From NCBI RefSeq assembly GCF_016808335.1, contig NC_053141.1, positions 6,006,711-6,070,710 of the forward strand: DNA of 64,000 nt, in the 5' to 3' direction. The notes under the pieces were generated by a model, which worked only from the letters and a program-made list of their open reading frames with translations, was not told the origin of the DNA and ran no database searches. The position numbers were made by a program, and so were the translations under genes. Position 1 is the stretch's first letter. The number at the start of each line of letters is the position of its first letter. Shown here in pieces: positions 32,497-47,925 of the stretch. Source of the stretch: Panicum virgatum. Its lineage: Eukaryota > Streptophyta > Magnoliopsida > Poales > Poaceae.

Positions 32497-34124
32497 ATGG
32501 CTCAGTCTCACGACATGATGAGCAGGAAACCACCCGGTCTTCGGTTATTTGGAAGTGCCGGTTCTCTAAGAACATACCAAACCCTTGTCCTGGTTCTTAC
32601 ATTCTTTGCTTACACATGCTTTCATATGACTCGGAAGATCACAAGCATTGTCAAGAGTGCACTTGATCCCCAAACAAAGGTTGGTTTTTCTCACTGGGGA
32701 CGGTTGCACACAAGCAACAGCTTAAACATGGGCTGGTTGCCATTTAACACCGTTGATGGCTCAGCATTGCTTGGTGAGATTGATGTTGCATTCCTTGCTG
32801 TATATTCTGTTGGGATGTTCTTTGCTGGACATATTGGTGACCGGATGGATTTAAGGATCTTTCTGACAATCGGCATGCTTGGGACTGCCATATTCACAAC
32901 TCTCTTTGGTGCTGGTTATTGGCTGAATGTCCACAACTTCTACTATTTCTTGGTTATACAGATGATTTCTGGTCTGTTTCAATCAATCGGGTGGCCTTCA
33001 GTTGTTGCTGTTGTTGGAAACTGGTTTGGGAAGAGCAAGAGGGGGTTGATCATGGGCATATGGAATGCACACACTTCTATTGGGAATATAGCGGGCTCGT
33101 TACTTGCTGCGTTCCTGCTGAAGTTTGGCTGGGGCTGGTCTTTTGCCATCCCCAGCCTGATCATGGCTTTTGTTGGGTTGATAGTGTATATTTTCCTGCC
33201 GGTTAATCCTGAGGTAATGGAAATAGACATTGACAGCAGGGAATTTAACTGTGAGAAAGACACCGTGAAGGAGCCCCTTTTGGAACCGGGCCAAGAAGTG
33301 AAACATAAGGCAGTAGGTTTCTTAGAGGCATGGAGGATTCCTGGAGTAGCGCCATTTGCTCTTTGCCTCTTTTTCTCCAAATTGGTTGCATATACCTTCC
33401 TGTATTGGCTACCATTCTACATCAGCCACACACGTAAGTCTTATTCAATCTTCAAATATTAGTGGCATCATTCTCATTTGATGATTCAGTACATATTGAA
33501 ATCCTTTTTAAAACTGAACTGTCCTTAAAAGTGCGCCTCCTAATAAGCCTTCTTATTTCAGGTATTGGTGGTGAGTACCTCTCTGATGCTACGGCCGGCA
33601 GCTTATCTACAATCTTCGATGTTGGTGGTGTGTTGGGAGGGGTTCTTGCTGGTCACATCTCCGATCGCTTAAATGCGCGGGCAATCACAGCTGCTAGCTT
33701 CATGTATTGTGCAATACCTGCCCTATTCTTATACCGCACATATGGGAGCATGTCGATAGTTTGGAATATCTGCCTCATGTTCATCACTGGCATGTTTGTC
33801 AATGGGCCTTATGCCCTGATCACAACTGCTGTGTCAGCTGACCTTGGCACTCACAGTTCTTTGAATGGCAATTCCCGAGCACTGGCCACTGTGACAGCAA
33901 TCATTGATGGGACAGGATCTGTCGGTGCTGCCATCGGGCCTTTGCTGACAGGATACATCTCATCGGAGAGTTGGAGTGCTGTGTTCACAATGTTGATGGC
34001 AGCAGCTCTCCTTGCTGGGCTCCTCTTGACAAAGCTTGTATGTGCTGAGCTGAAAGGAAAAGTGCCTTCCAATGCTAGCAAGGACGCCACTGACACACAA
34101 GGTACTTACTCAAACGAAGTGTAA
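32497..34124 (+). CDS. SLC37-type glycerol-3-phosphate/sugar-phosphate transporter
   Basis: Two coding exons, 32497-33433 and 33562-34124 (GTAAGT donor, TTATTTCAG acceptor), give 499 residues. The protein is a 12-helix major facilitator. Motif A occurs once in each half, [10 protein letters not shown] (111-120) and [10 protein letters not shown] (343-352). An acidic loop between the halves (about 240-270) separates two six-helix bundles. The length and the SLC37/GlpT-like architecture match plant glycerol-3-phosphate permeases, which exchange phosphorylated metabolites for phosphate across membranes; the substrate and membrane are inferred from family. The leader upstream (about 31200-32496) contains at least one probable intron and the SINE at 31709. 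The first ATG of the open frame was taken as the start. Confidence 0.93.
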
Positions 34125-35324
34125 GTGCAATCTGGTTTCCCTAAGGAAGTTGTTCCAAACTTCCAGTGAATGCCTGCTCTGAAGCTGGCAGGTTGCCGGT
34201 TCCTACTGCCTATCTTGATCGCTTTGGATCTCGAGACTGAAAAAAGGCGATGAGATGTGGTTGCTGAGTGACCTGCTCAAACGAAGCTTCAGATGATAGT
34301 TTTCTTGTGTTCAAGTATAGAGGCAGCAGAACATAGATGTGTGGGTGCGTAGATCAGTTTTCAGGTTTATAAGATGAGGTGAAAACACCTCAAAAGATCT
34401 AGAGCCCAAATATAGGCACATTTTAGGCGCCTTGTAAATATATTGGGCAATAAGGTCAGGCTTGGTGCTGGTTGCATTACTAGATATATAATTGTCTGTG
34501 ATTGTTGTTTAGATCAGGGTAGATCAAAGGGATGAATCTCCCTTTTGTACAAGATGATACGGGAATGGCCAACTCTGCATTTACTAGAAATGTTGGCCTC
34601 CTTTTGTACGTGTAATCAGTGTGATGGGAGGTTCGGAAAATTTTGATTGAAAGCTCAGGGGAAAGTGTTGATTCACGAAAAAATGGTTATCAGTTTTTTC
34701 TTATGTTACATTATTTAGCAAAATTCTCAGCGCTCATTTTACTATGGTATTTATCACACTGTTGCACGTTGGGCTATGGTCAGAGTCTCGATGGCCACAT
34801 CATCAGCACAACCAAACATCCTTGCAACCATTTTGAACAGCTTTCATGGCAGCATAATTATTAATTATTGAGACAACTATCAACATGAATTGCACTGAAG
34901 GCGATAAGTGTCACGAGACTTAAACATGATGAACATGTTTTTTCAAAGCGAAGTCACATTGTTCTTGCAGGTAACAGAACGGTAGATTGCTTTGTGGCAA
35001 CAACAGATCTATGCAGCAGCTGCAGCGCACAAGTAATGCAAACAATTCAAGGTTGGGCAGTTACCGCATCGACAAGAATACAAGATAAACGATTAACAAA
35101 AGCAATCCATGCATTTTTCCAAGTTACAGTGTCAGCAATGCGCACGACTCACCCAACGGAAAATAACAACAAAAGAAGAAAAGCTTAAACTGGCTCAGCA
35201 TTCATCACATACGCACTCCTATATCGACAAAACAGGAAGGAGAACTTCAAGACATCTGACTTGAATGGTCTTTTTGAGTTCCCAAACATTACTTGCATGA
35301 ATGTCTTTGATATGGCTGAAAGAA
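34125..35324. other. Convergent 3' regions
   Basis: The 3' flank of the transporter gene (+) faces the 3' flank of the VAP27-like gene (-). No additional coding frame is supported. Confidence 0.5.
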
Positions 35325-38300
35325 TTATGACTTCATCAGATAGCCCAGGAATATGCCGATCAAAGCAACAATTATGACAACGATAAAGGAGAAGCCTCCT
35401 CCTCGCCTCTTGCTGATCTCCCGTCTAACCAAATCCTGCCACATGAACAGAAACAAATGACAACATTGAATCACAGCTTCTCAATAGAAAAGGAAGGTCA
35501 GTAAAGGACTAGATTCTAGTAGATGCAGTGTAAGCCTAAATGCTTAAATAGTACTGCATTTTAGGACATAATAGTTGTTCTTCAGGTGGTTCTTCGTGCA
35601 ATTTACTAGGTAGATCATCAGCCAAAACATTAAGCTTAAATATAGGATAGGTTATAAGACTCGAGCAGAATCTGCGAATTGGAAAAAAAATACTAGAAAA
35701 AAATCAATGCATCTTGGATCAAACAGTTGAAATTGGATACAACTTCAAGCTTCAAAATACCAAAGTTAATGAGTAACTAGATCTTAAAAATGTATACTGT
35801 AAGCAGCAGCAACAGCAAGTAGGATAAGAAGCTTTGTGGAGGCCGATTAGTATTGAGCTGACAAACTACTAAACTAGTATATGGTAGCATCAGCAAGCAG
35901 CACAGCAACTTCTGATAGTCAAATATTGCTTCATGAATTAGTGAAAAAGATTAGCTGCATTTTCAAAACCCTTCATTAAACATGTTTTTAGAAGACTTCT
36001 TTTTCCGAAAAAAGCTCATACATGTAGAGAACTAGTGATAGGCAAACATATAGAATTTCAAGGCCATATGCAACCATAAGAAAGATTAAATTAACAGAGT
36101 GAATAAAGTGTACGGTGCATTATTTTTGCTGTTAAATTTCATCTCACAAACGAAGCTGATTTTGTTTTTCAAGAGCCTTTTTGGTTTTGACTCAAGTGTA
36201 AAGGGGTACAACAGTGCTAAGAGTTCCCACAACTGGTAGGGCCTGGGGAAAGGGGATTTCCAGGCAGCCTTACCCATGCTTATTTTGCAAGGAGGCTAAT
36301 TAGAATCCAGGACACCTACAGGACCCAAGCGGCTTCCATTGTGCCAGGCCCACCCTACATTTGTGACTACTGTGCCGAGCCAAAATTTGTGCATGGCCAA
36401 AATTAGAGTACGGACAAATTCTGGTAAAGTAGGAAGCATTTGGATTTTGGATTGTAACCATGCCAAAACATGTTATCGTATCCTATTGGCCCTACATGGA
36501 AATAAATTTTAGCACTGAAACATAGTCAATAGGGGTCTTTTTATACTTATTAATCTTAACAAGCACATTAGTTCAAAGAGATTGGGAGACAGATCCATGG
36601 TTTATCATTCACCCTACCCAACCTGCAGCCATGTCAGCCTGGTATGAGACAGATCCAGAGGCAGGCAAAGCAGAAGCTGAAAAAGCTAAAACGAACAGAC
36701 CCTAACCTGACAGTTCAAATATACCAGCCTTGCCAAATTTCACCAGTCTCATATTGGAATATATGATTCTATAATCTTGTGATATTTTTGTTTCATTTCA
36801 TGTCCAGCTTGCAGCTCTTATATTCAGGGGAAAAGGAAAAGAAGGTACATACGTATGTTGCTTAAGTTTACAGTTGGTTATTAGCATCAAAAGGCATAAC
36901 AATCATGTGCCTTTTCATTTTTCATGATGGCACCATGTTGCCAGTTGTGCTTATAGATTTATGTGAAAGGACAAGTGCAAACCAGCATATGGGGCTCCTT
37001 GCTTATATGGTATTATTATAATCTGCTATTACGGTAATCAAATCCACTCAAATCATCACCAGTTCACCACAGGAAAAAAAAGGAATTTATCGTAGTGAAA
37101 ACCTCTTGCTGCTCTAGTAATATTAAGCATGGAGTAAAATATCCTATGATATAAGGATTGCCACTACAACTGTTTTGTGATTTTTTCCTTTGAGACAAGA
37201 TAATGAAAAAGGGACCAAGCATTAATAGGTTGATCGTTTGACATAAGTTCCCTGTCTTTTTTTTTCTGAAATTACAGCATTCGTGATATAAATCTGCGAT
37301 ACAATAGCATAGAAAGATAAAATGTGATGCTTCACTTACAAGTTCCTGTCTAAGTCTATGATTCTGTTGAATCGCAGAGTTCTTTTCTTCAGTTAGTTTG
37401 GAAATCAAAGCTCCAGCCTGAAATGCCGACACTCCCAGAGTATAAGAGAGGATATTAAAAAGGATACAAAACTAAAGGAAACAAAGTACAAAAGATGCCA
37501 GCTCTATTATGAAATCTTATACTAATCAAAATAGAAACTGACCTCTAAAGATTTTTCTTGAGGATCAATGCGCTCTCTCAGTGCCTGCAATGGTTTCAAA
37601 ATATATTATCCTCGCACTGAAAAAAAATAGGAAACAGGTAGGCCAAAGTTGAATAGTCACAGTAACTCACTCTGGTGAATCCTCCAGCAGGGCCATCACC
37701 ATTTTCTGATTCAGAAGCCCTAGATGGAGAACCTTCTTCAGATTCCTCCGGAACTGGAGAGGGTGGCTGTGGAGGAGCAACATAGGTCACTCGCAATTTG
37801 ACCTCTTCCATCTTATTCTCTGACTCCTTCGTAAACTGTCAAGCCAGCAGCACAAAAATCAATGTCAAAATTTCAATATAGCTGCACTCTAAAGTCAATT
37901 AGATAAAATGCTAAAAGACATGAAGGTTTATATCTCCATGAAAAAACAATTCCAGAGCTGATGCCTTTATCCTTCCATATGTAATGTTTCATCGGATCCG
38001 TGGTAAAAATGATTAAGAAAGAAATATTACCATCTCCCCTGTGACATCCTTCACAGTAATACCAGCAGGTGCAACGATGCTTTGGACTAAGAACTTATCT
38101 TTGCACTGCATGTCAGGAGGGGTCTCCCGTTGTGCTTGCATTGTCACTGCAGCAGTGCAGATAAACAACACAAGGTTAGATGATGGTTCGCCCATATACC
38201 AAATTAGGCTGGGAAATGCTAATCATCACAGACCAACGACATCGCAAGTAGACCGTGGCAAGACAACCCCCGTGTTTGGTCGCACTGAATACTTCTTTGG

Positions 38301-39467
38301 ACTTGTAGTTTTCACCTGAATTAATAAAGAAAACAGTTAAACAAAGTGTGGTAAGAATTCCTTGAATATGCTATCTTTTCAAGATTAGGCTATAGTCACT
38401 TCTACATCACTACTCCCTCCGTCCCAGGATATAAGGCGTGGTCAAACTTGGCATTGTCTTCAATAATAATATTTGACCCTTAATATCCCCTATAATATAA
38501 TGTTTGTAGCAACATAATTATAGTTATATGAAACTACTTTTAAATATGAATACAATGATATGATTGTTATAGGATAAAGTTTTTATTATACAAGATTAAT
38601 TACGTGCACGCCTTGTATCGTGGGATGGAGGGAGTACTAGCATTAACAGTTCGAGTAACCACACGCAGTTAAACAACACGAAGGCGCAACAATGACCATC
38701 ATTAGAACTGCAAGGACAACCAAGAACAACCTCGTCTAGAGACTAATCACAATGCAACACAATTACCATAAATGAACAGTTAGGTATCGCAGGAAAACAA
38801 TGATCCGTCCAAGCACCAAACCTCAGTATAATGGTATCATTTGCTATCTAAAACCTCCAAAGTGTAAGCAACAGAAATGCAAACATGAATAGAACAAACA
38901 GTCTTAAGTTTTTCTGAATTGTGCAAATCGCCCTTTGATGCAGTAACTGTCCAAATTGAAGGCACGCTATCACAAACCAATTACTACGGGGTCAAATTCG
39001 ATGTTTCCAATTCATGTAAAACAGACTTTTGGAATGTCGACCACAAACCCATCAGGCAGCACAACAGGGCCCCAACAACATGACATCAATCCGTATCTAG
39101 GATTCTAAGATGAGACGATTCACATAGGAAGGGAAAGAGCGTCCAAGTTAAAAGGAAAAAGGGAAAAAGAAAATCTGCGAAGGATAAACGGACCTTGAAG
39201 GCGATGTAGTCGTTGCTGAGATTCGACAGCTGCATGGAGCACGAGATCTGCTTCTTCAACTCGACTGCTCAGGGGAAACATCAAGAAGGTCACGAGCCTA
39301 TCGATCCACGCCAGCGGAAACAAGAAAAAAGAGAGAGGGATTTTCCCCCAAAGAACAAAGAAATGAAAAGACCGGGGGACACCGGAGGAGCACGTACATG
39401 GGAAGCGGAGCTCGAGAGGGTCGATGCGTAGCAGCTCGCCGGTGGTGGCAGGAGCGGGGGCGGCCAT
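35325..39467 (-). CDS. VAP27-like vesicle-associated membrane protein
   Basis: Eight minus-strand exons (39398-39467, 39194-39264, 38234-38315, 38031-38146, 37671-37835, 37543-37584, 37340-37417, 35325-35435) join in phase to 244 residues. Residues about 12-130 are an MSP domain with the family hallmarks LDPLELRFPFELKKQ, LSNLSNDYIAFKVKTT and YSVRPNTGVVLPRSTCDV. A Pro/Ser/Glu-rich linker and a coiled coil (ISKLTEEKNSAIQQNHRLRQ) follow, then one C-terminal membrane helix (FSFIVVIIVALIGIFLGYLM). Proteins of this family are ER tail-anchored and bind FFAT-motif and cytoskeletal partners at contact sites. The start is the first ATG of a GC-rich first exon. Confidence 0.93.
38413..38634. mobile_element. 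Stowaway-like MITE in VAP27-like intron 2
   Basis: The ends are CTCCCTCCGTCCCAGGATATAAGG and its diverged complement (quoted in part: CTCCCTCCGTCCCAGGATAT), with TA on both sides. It lies in the intron between the second and third coding exons of the VAP27-like gene. Confidence 0.85.
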
Positions 39468-41503
39468 TGCCGGATCAAAGAGGTAGAGAGAGAACCGGCG
39501 CGATAAGACTGAGAGGGGGAGATCTCGGGGCGGGTGGGTGAGGGGAGAGAGAAGAAGAAAAAGACAAGTATTAATTTGGCTCTGTTTTCTCCGGCTTTGG
39601 TCTTCGTAATACTAGCAGGTATCTGTTCTCTCCGTACTAGCAGCATTATTATATTTGATAAAAAAGCAGCATTATTATATTTTATTTATTTATTCATTCT
39701 ATTCGGCTGGCTGAGGTTGGTAGTTAATTCTGATTTGTTATGAGAGAAAAATATTGTTGGCTAACTGGTGCTAGTGATGTGCTGGTTCGGTGTGAGAGAA
39801 ACACTGTTGACTGGTTGTAGCAAAACAGATTATCATAATGAATCCTAACCAATGTTCAATGTTGATTAAGTTGCTCAACATTTGTGGAAGGTATCGCAGT
39901 TGGTTGGGAATTTTAGAAAATGTTGGTTAGTATTTTTTTTTGGTTGGGGGCTTTTGACTTGGTCAAGCTTTCTCAAAACTTCTAAACAGTTGTCCAAGTT
40001 TAAAATAGACGCGGACTCACAGATGCTTTGGCGTGGGAGAGATCGTGTTATCTTATTTCGACCAAGGCAGGTAAGAAAGATGCATGACTTTTCCATTAGG
40101 TGCATGCGTTAGTTTTTTCATTGGTAGCATGTGTTACATGCATAGGCATTTAAAATTTGGTTGGGAATTTTGTGTCGAAACCTGAAGGAAAAGATAGTAG
40201 CAGCTTAGTTTTTTTTTCAATGTAAAAGTTTTTTGGTTTTATGTTACATCAAATTCTCTATGTTGATCAAGTTTACAAAGAAATAAATTAACACCATCAA
40301 TATCAAATAAATGCATTAATGAAACATATTTTATGATGTATATAATAGATACTAAGATACTAATGAAGATGTTACAGAAAATTGGTGCATTCTTCCATAA
40401 ATTAGGTCAAAAGTAGAAAAATTTGCCTCGCGATAAAACTAAAAAGAGGTTGCATGATTATTTTTTGGCCAGAGGCTTGGAGATGAGATGGTTTAACATA
40501 AATGATTTCTTAGTTTTTTATTTGTATGTGTTCACTGACTTCAGTTTGGTTTCGCCTTTTTTTATAGAAAAAAGTCACCTACTTTTTGGCCTCTATTTTT
40601 GTCATGGCGTATTTTACTCATTTTTCATGTAGGGCATGTACAATTTGTCACTTAACTAAATAAAGATTTCTCCTTGGGCAACGTATCAGGTGCAAACCAA
40701 TCTTTCAGTGCAAACTATGGAAACTTCAATCTAAGCATTGGATCAACATCCAAGGGGTATGGAGGATTGGGTGATTTTACAATCTGGACCCGCCCTTGGA
40801 TTTGGTAATCACACTTTTGCAAATCCCCCCTCCCACCTCTCTGCGCCCTTCTCCTTGGATATTGATCTGATGACCCAGATTGAAGTTTCCATAGTTTGCA
40901 CGGAAATGTTAGTTTGCACCCGATATGTTCCCTTATCCTTGTTACATCATATGCACATGTTCTTGTAGGAGGATAATATGATTAATTTGGTTTGTGTGTT
41001 AAAGTGTGCCAACAAGATGGTTGAGTTTATTTAAGCATCTGTTGATATTAGAGAGATCGTTTCTATGCGCATGCTTAAGGACATTGCCATATTTTTCTAT
41101 TCGTACATTCTAAAGGGAACCTAAGAAATATAGCTTAGCACTTGGCATAGCATTTTTCAAATTATGAGAATTCTTCTTGAAGAAACAACTAGCCTATACA
41201 TTTTTACTTTCATGAGAAAATGGAAATTCACACTATTTCAAAGGTTTATTTCCTTTTATTTTGATTGGTTACCGCTGTTGCATTTCTACTGAATCACAAT
41301 GGTAATCAACAATAGAGCAATACCATAGAGTTGAGTATTTGCGAGTGTAAGTTTTGTTTTGGAAAAAAAGGGGAAGATGCAAATAGATGAGTGTGCGTGT
41401 GTATAATTGTTTATGTTTTGAAATAAGAAAAAGAAAAAAGGTTTTGTATGTTCGATGTAAATATGCATTTAATGTACTTTATGGTGTATTGTACAATTTC
41501 ATA
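39468..41503. other. Gene-free tract
   Basis: This contains the promoter of the VAP27-like gene and AT-rich intergenic DNA. A TCGGCTGGCTG motif near 39703 and a related TGGTTCGG word near 39783 hint at a small degenerate repeat. No gene is supported. Confidence 0.45.
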
Positions 41504-41744
41504 CTCCCTCCATTCAGTTTTGATAGATATATTTCCATATGACACAATGACCAAGGGCACCACAAGTGTGCTTATCAATCTAATAAATGTCACATACTTT
41601 TTTGTTGGTCCTCCAATGTTTTAACTAGGAACTCCTTGTAACTAGTGCTATTTATTGCTAATACCCATGCTAATAGTAAATATAGCTATCATTTTTGAAC
41701 ATTTAAGTTTTTGAAATATAGCTATCAAAAGTGAATAGAGGGAG
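41504..41744. mobile_element. Stowaway-like MITE
   Basis: Ends CTCCCTCCATTCAGTTTTGATA and its complement near TATCAAAAGTGAATAGAGGGAG (quoted in part: CTCCCTCCATTC, GAATAGAGGGAG), with TA on both sides. Confidence 0.85.
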
Positions 41745-42124
41745 TATAAAGTTGGGAAAATCGATCTTTTATCTCTCACACAAAGTTACAAGTCTTAATT
41801 TCACACTAGCCTAAATTAAAACTTAGTAGAACAACAACAATCAAAGCTTAATAGAACAACAAAAATATTATCAACCGAATAGTCAAATGCAAAAAGTCAA
41901 GAAAATACAAGCAAACCCGAAACCAAAATCCAGGAAGAATTTAAAATTTAAAAGTTGCCTAAGTTAAGCATCAAACCATATATCGCCCTTAACCGAATTC
42001 AGCCCAGCCCAGCCAGTTCATCTCGCCCGAGCCTGTTAATCCGCCGTCAGATCCGAGCCGTCCGCTCACCGAGCAGATCACATATCCACCGTCAGATTTA
42101 GGTCACCCAGCACACCGGCCATCC

Positions 42125-42131
42125 TATAAAA
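42125..42131 (+). promoter_or_regulatory. TATA box of eL34 gene
   Basis: TATAAAA lies 115 bp before the start codon and is followed by a long C/T-rich leader, the expected layout for a ribosomal protein gene. Confidence 0.65.
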
Positions 42132-42239
42132 GCTCTCCTCCATGTCTCCCCCTCACTCCCTTCCCCGCCGCCACGCTTGAGAGAGGAAGAGCGCGCGCGG
42201 AGAGCGGAAGCCCGGGACAAGGCGGCGGCCGGCGGCAAG

Positions 42240-45139
<2,900 letters not shown>

Positions 45140-45922
45140 ATATAATTGCAATAGGCATTTTGCCACCATGTTTAATTCTCTCGAATTTGTTTCAGTATGA
45201 AATTTTCTCGTGGGTCTGAGAATCTTGCTAGATCGATGTGAGTGATTGAATTTTCGGCGCTGTTGCGTATCCTTTAAGTTTTGGAACTTGGGTGGAATGT
45301 TTTTCGCTTGGCTATGTTGATATCAGATATTTTTCCATTTGCCCTTGGTCACGGTCTAATCAACCTTAACATTACAGTCAGTATTTTAAGTTTAACTTAA
45401 GCTTAACGTTGTCAATTGTGCACTATAAATGTGGGCAATATTTAACATAATGAATTTGCTATTCACAATGGACAAGTAGGAAAACATGATGATTTAACCT
45501 GTTTGATATAACCACGAGTTTCTTCAAGCAGTTCACACAATGCTTTACTCATTTATGATGCCATGTAACACAGGAGTGATGCACTCGTGTAAGCTGAAGT
45601 GTTTGGAGGAACTCTCGATGCCAGTAACCACCATTAATGTCTTGCGTGGCCAAATTCAACAAATAATTCTTCCAATTGGGCTGGAGAAAAAGGGGAGAAG
45701 AGAATCGTATGATAGCTGAGATCACCAGGAGCGACTTTATAGCAATTCCGACAAAACTGTCAACAAACTCAAAATCTCCTTTGATCTTTGTTCAGCGAAG
45801 CAGCCAAAGATATTCAAAAGCAAGATTGCAAGCAGAAACAAAATCAGATGCACAATCCGGATGCAATTCAACACTAAAAGCTTGCACCCATGTTAACACG
45901 ATCAGACGATTTTGCCTGACCA
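45140..45922. other. Convergent 3' regions of eL34 and WAT1-like genes
   Basis: 3' flanking DNA of two tail-to-tail genes. The short open frames are not supported as coding. Confidence 0.5.
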
Positions 45923-47868
45923 TCATTGCAGCAATGGCCTCTCTAAATCACATTCACTTTCAGGTGGCGCAGTCAGCTCGGTGAACATTTTGTCCTCCCT
46001 GTTCTTCGCCCACAGCACCACGTAGAGTCCGACAAACATGAGCACAATCCCTAGAAAGCTGCAGCAAAGAAATAATCTGAACATTACTGTTTACTAGGTG
46101 TAAACAAAAAGAACTAGTTGTTTAGCTCAGGGTTTCAGAGGATGCAGTAGCAGCATTACCATCCTAGGCCGATCCATTGCCCGAAGAAGATTTTGAGAGA
46201 GATAAGCGCCGAGAACACAGTCTGGAACGGGCTGAACATGGACACGAGGACAGGCCCCTTGCGCCCGAAGCTCGACACCTGGAATGTCGTGCACAGGCCG
46301 ATCACCACGCCTCCCTGCAGTTGCCAAAGTGGCCGTGTCATTCTTACCATAGCAATGCAGGTCACAAGAAGGTAACATCACCCACTGAAAATTCTGAATC
46401 TGGTGGATATGTGCAGATACCACAAAGCACAATTTCAGCAATGATCCTGGGGATGTTGTCTGCGGTGCCAGCAGTGAGCTTCCCCTCCATCAAGACCTGG
46501 ATGATAGCGCTGAAGATCGCACCCATCATGGCAGTGATCGAGCACACCGACAATGGCGCAGGGAACCTCTTCAACGCTGCAGCCTACACCAGCGTCAGAT
46601 TCAGGCATTCAGCTAAATTGCAGAGATACCAAATGTTAACAGTACTGTATGGAATTTTAGTACCTGCATGACAGTGTTGCAGGCGAAGATTGTGACTCCG
46701 GTCAGAAGATAGAAGCACCCAAGTATCCATTCTTTCCTGGTTTTGCCATCGGAGTGTTCTTCGTCCCCAGGAATGGACTTCGGAGATACACTTGGAGTGG
46801 AATTCTTCAGGAAGCTCACGCACATTGCCCCACTGAGGCACACCAGTGTGCCCAAGATCTTTTGCTCTCGTGTACTTGCACTTCCAATTAAACCTCTCAA
46901 ACCTGTAGAAATTGACAATCAGCAGCAGCATACATGCATTTAATTTTTTAACCGATTCTGATGCTTGTGTTTCAGTAATTGAGTCAGTAACTCGGTACCT
47001 CAGGCAGGCTGCAATGACGAAGATGAAGCCAGGGCCAAGGTTCGGCATGGCAGAGGCGATCGCCGGCGAGGTCCGCTCGACACCGAGCATCATGAATACT
47101 TGATATATGGACACCCTAAACAATGGAATGGCATTTGGCATATGAATTGCTTGCAGCATCTCGCACTAGAATTGTTTGCCATGTAATGCTGAACTGAGGA
47201 ACCATTATGTTTTATGATAGAAAATAGGGATAATTTCAACAGTGTCAACCTACGTGCACCAAGCTGAACAATCAACTGATTTAGGTGAACTGACCCGGCT
47301 ATTGGGCTACGTGTTGATAAATTTCATAAAAATTAGTACCTCAAGGATTCAACATTCAAAGATGCTTGCTCACCAAGCTCAACAACATTGAACAGGAACT
47401 GAACTTTTTAATAGAAAATAAAATCAGCATTCGTATAACATTTTCATTCTCTGGGCAAAAATGCCTCACCCTCCAAGTGAAATGACGACGAGCTGCAGAA
47501 CCAGCATGGGGCTCCACACTTTGGGCCACTTCTTCCTGAACGCGATTGGCAAAAGGCAAGAAGGCACCAAATTAATCAGCCAAAGCTAAACATGGGATTT
47601 CACTGTAAACAATTCTAGCTGCCAAAGCTAGCTAAATCACGCGCCATGGACTGAACGCACACGCACACCTCTCGAGCGCGAAGGCGAAAGGGAGGACGAC
47701 GACGGAGGAGGCGGCGCAGGCGACGACGATGACGAAGAGCGAGGGCACGCCGGCGGCGAGCAGGCCGTCGAGGAACATCATGTAGAGGCCGTAGATGCAC
47801 TGCACGGCGAACAGCCCGCAGATGGTGAGCACGTCGGACCATGGCATCGACACGCCGCCGCACAACAT
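45923..47868 (-). pseudogene. WAT1-related (EamA/nodulin-21 type) transporter, frameshifted
   Basis: Seven minus-strand exons can be joined: 47669-47868, 47470-47535, 46999-47115, 46664-46902, 46421-46583, 46160-46310 and 45923-46058. The product resembles plant WAT1/UMAMIT drug-metabolite transporters, about 356 residues with ten membrane helices. Recognisable pieces are MLGVERTSPAIASAMPNLGP, FIFVIAACLRFE, ILGTLVCLSGAMCVSFL, the EamA repeat GRKGPVLVSMFSPFQTVFSA, and VLMFVGLYVVLWAK. Exon 4 is 239 bp, but its flanking phases need 238. The conserved frame changes within it at a four-A run (46860-46863 as T on the plus strand). Unless the assembly is wrong, the protein is truncated after about 145 residues. 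An in-frame ATG at 47925 would add 19 residues. All other exon phases fit, so the lesion is isolated. The substrate is unknown; relatives move auxin or amino acids. Confidence 0.85.
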
Positions 47869-47925
47869 CCTCCCTCCTCCTGATTGGCCGATCAAAATGA
47901 AGGTTGTGGGCTGCTGCTGCTGCAA

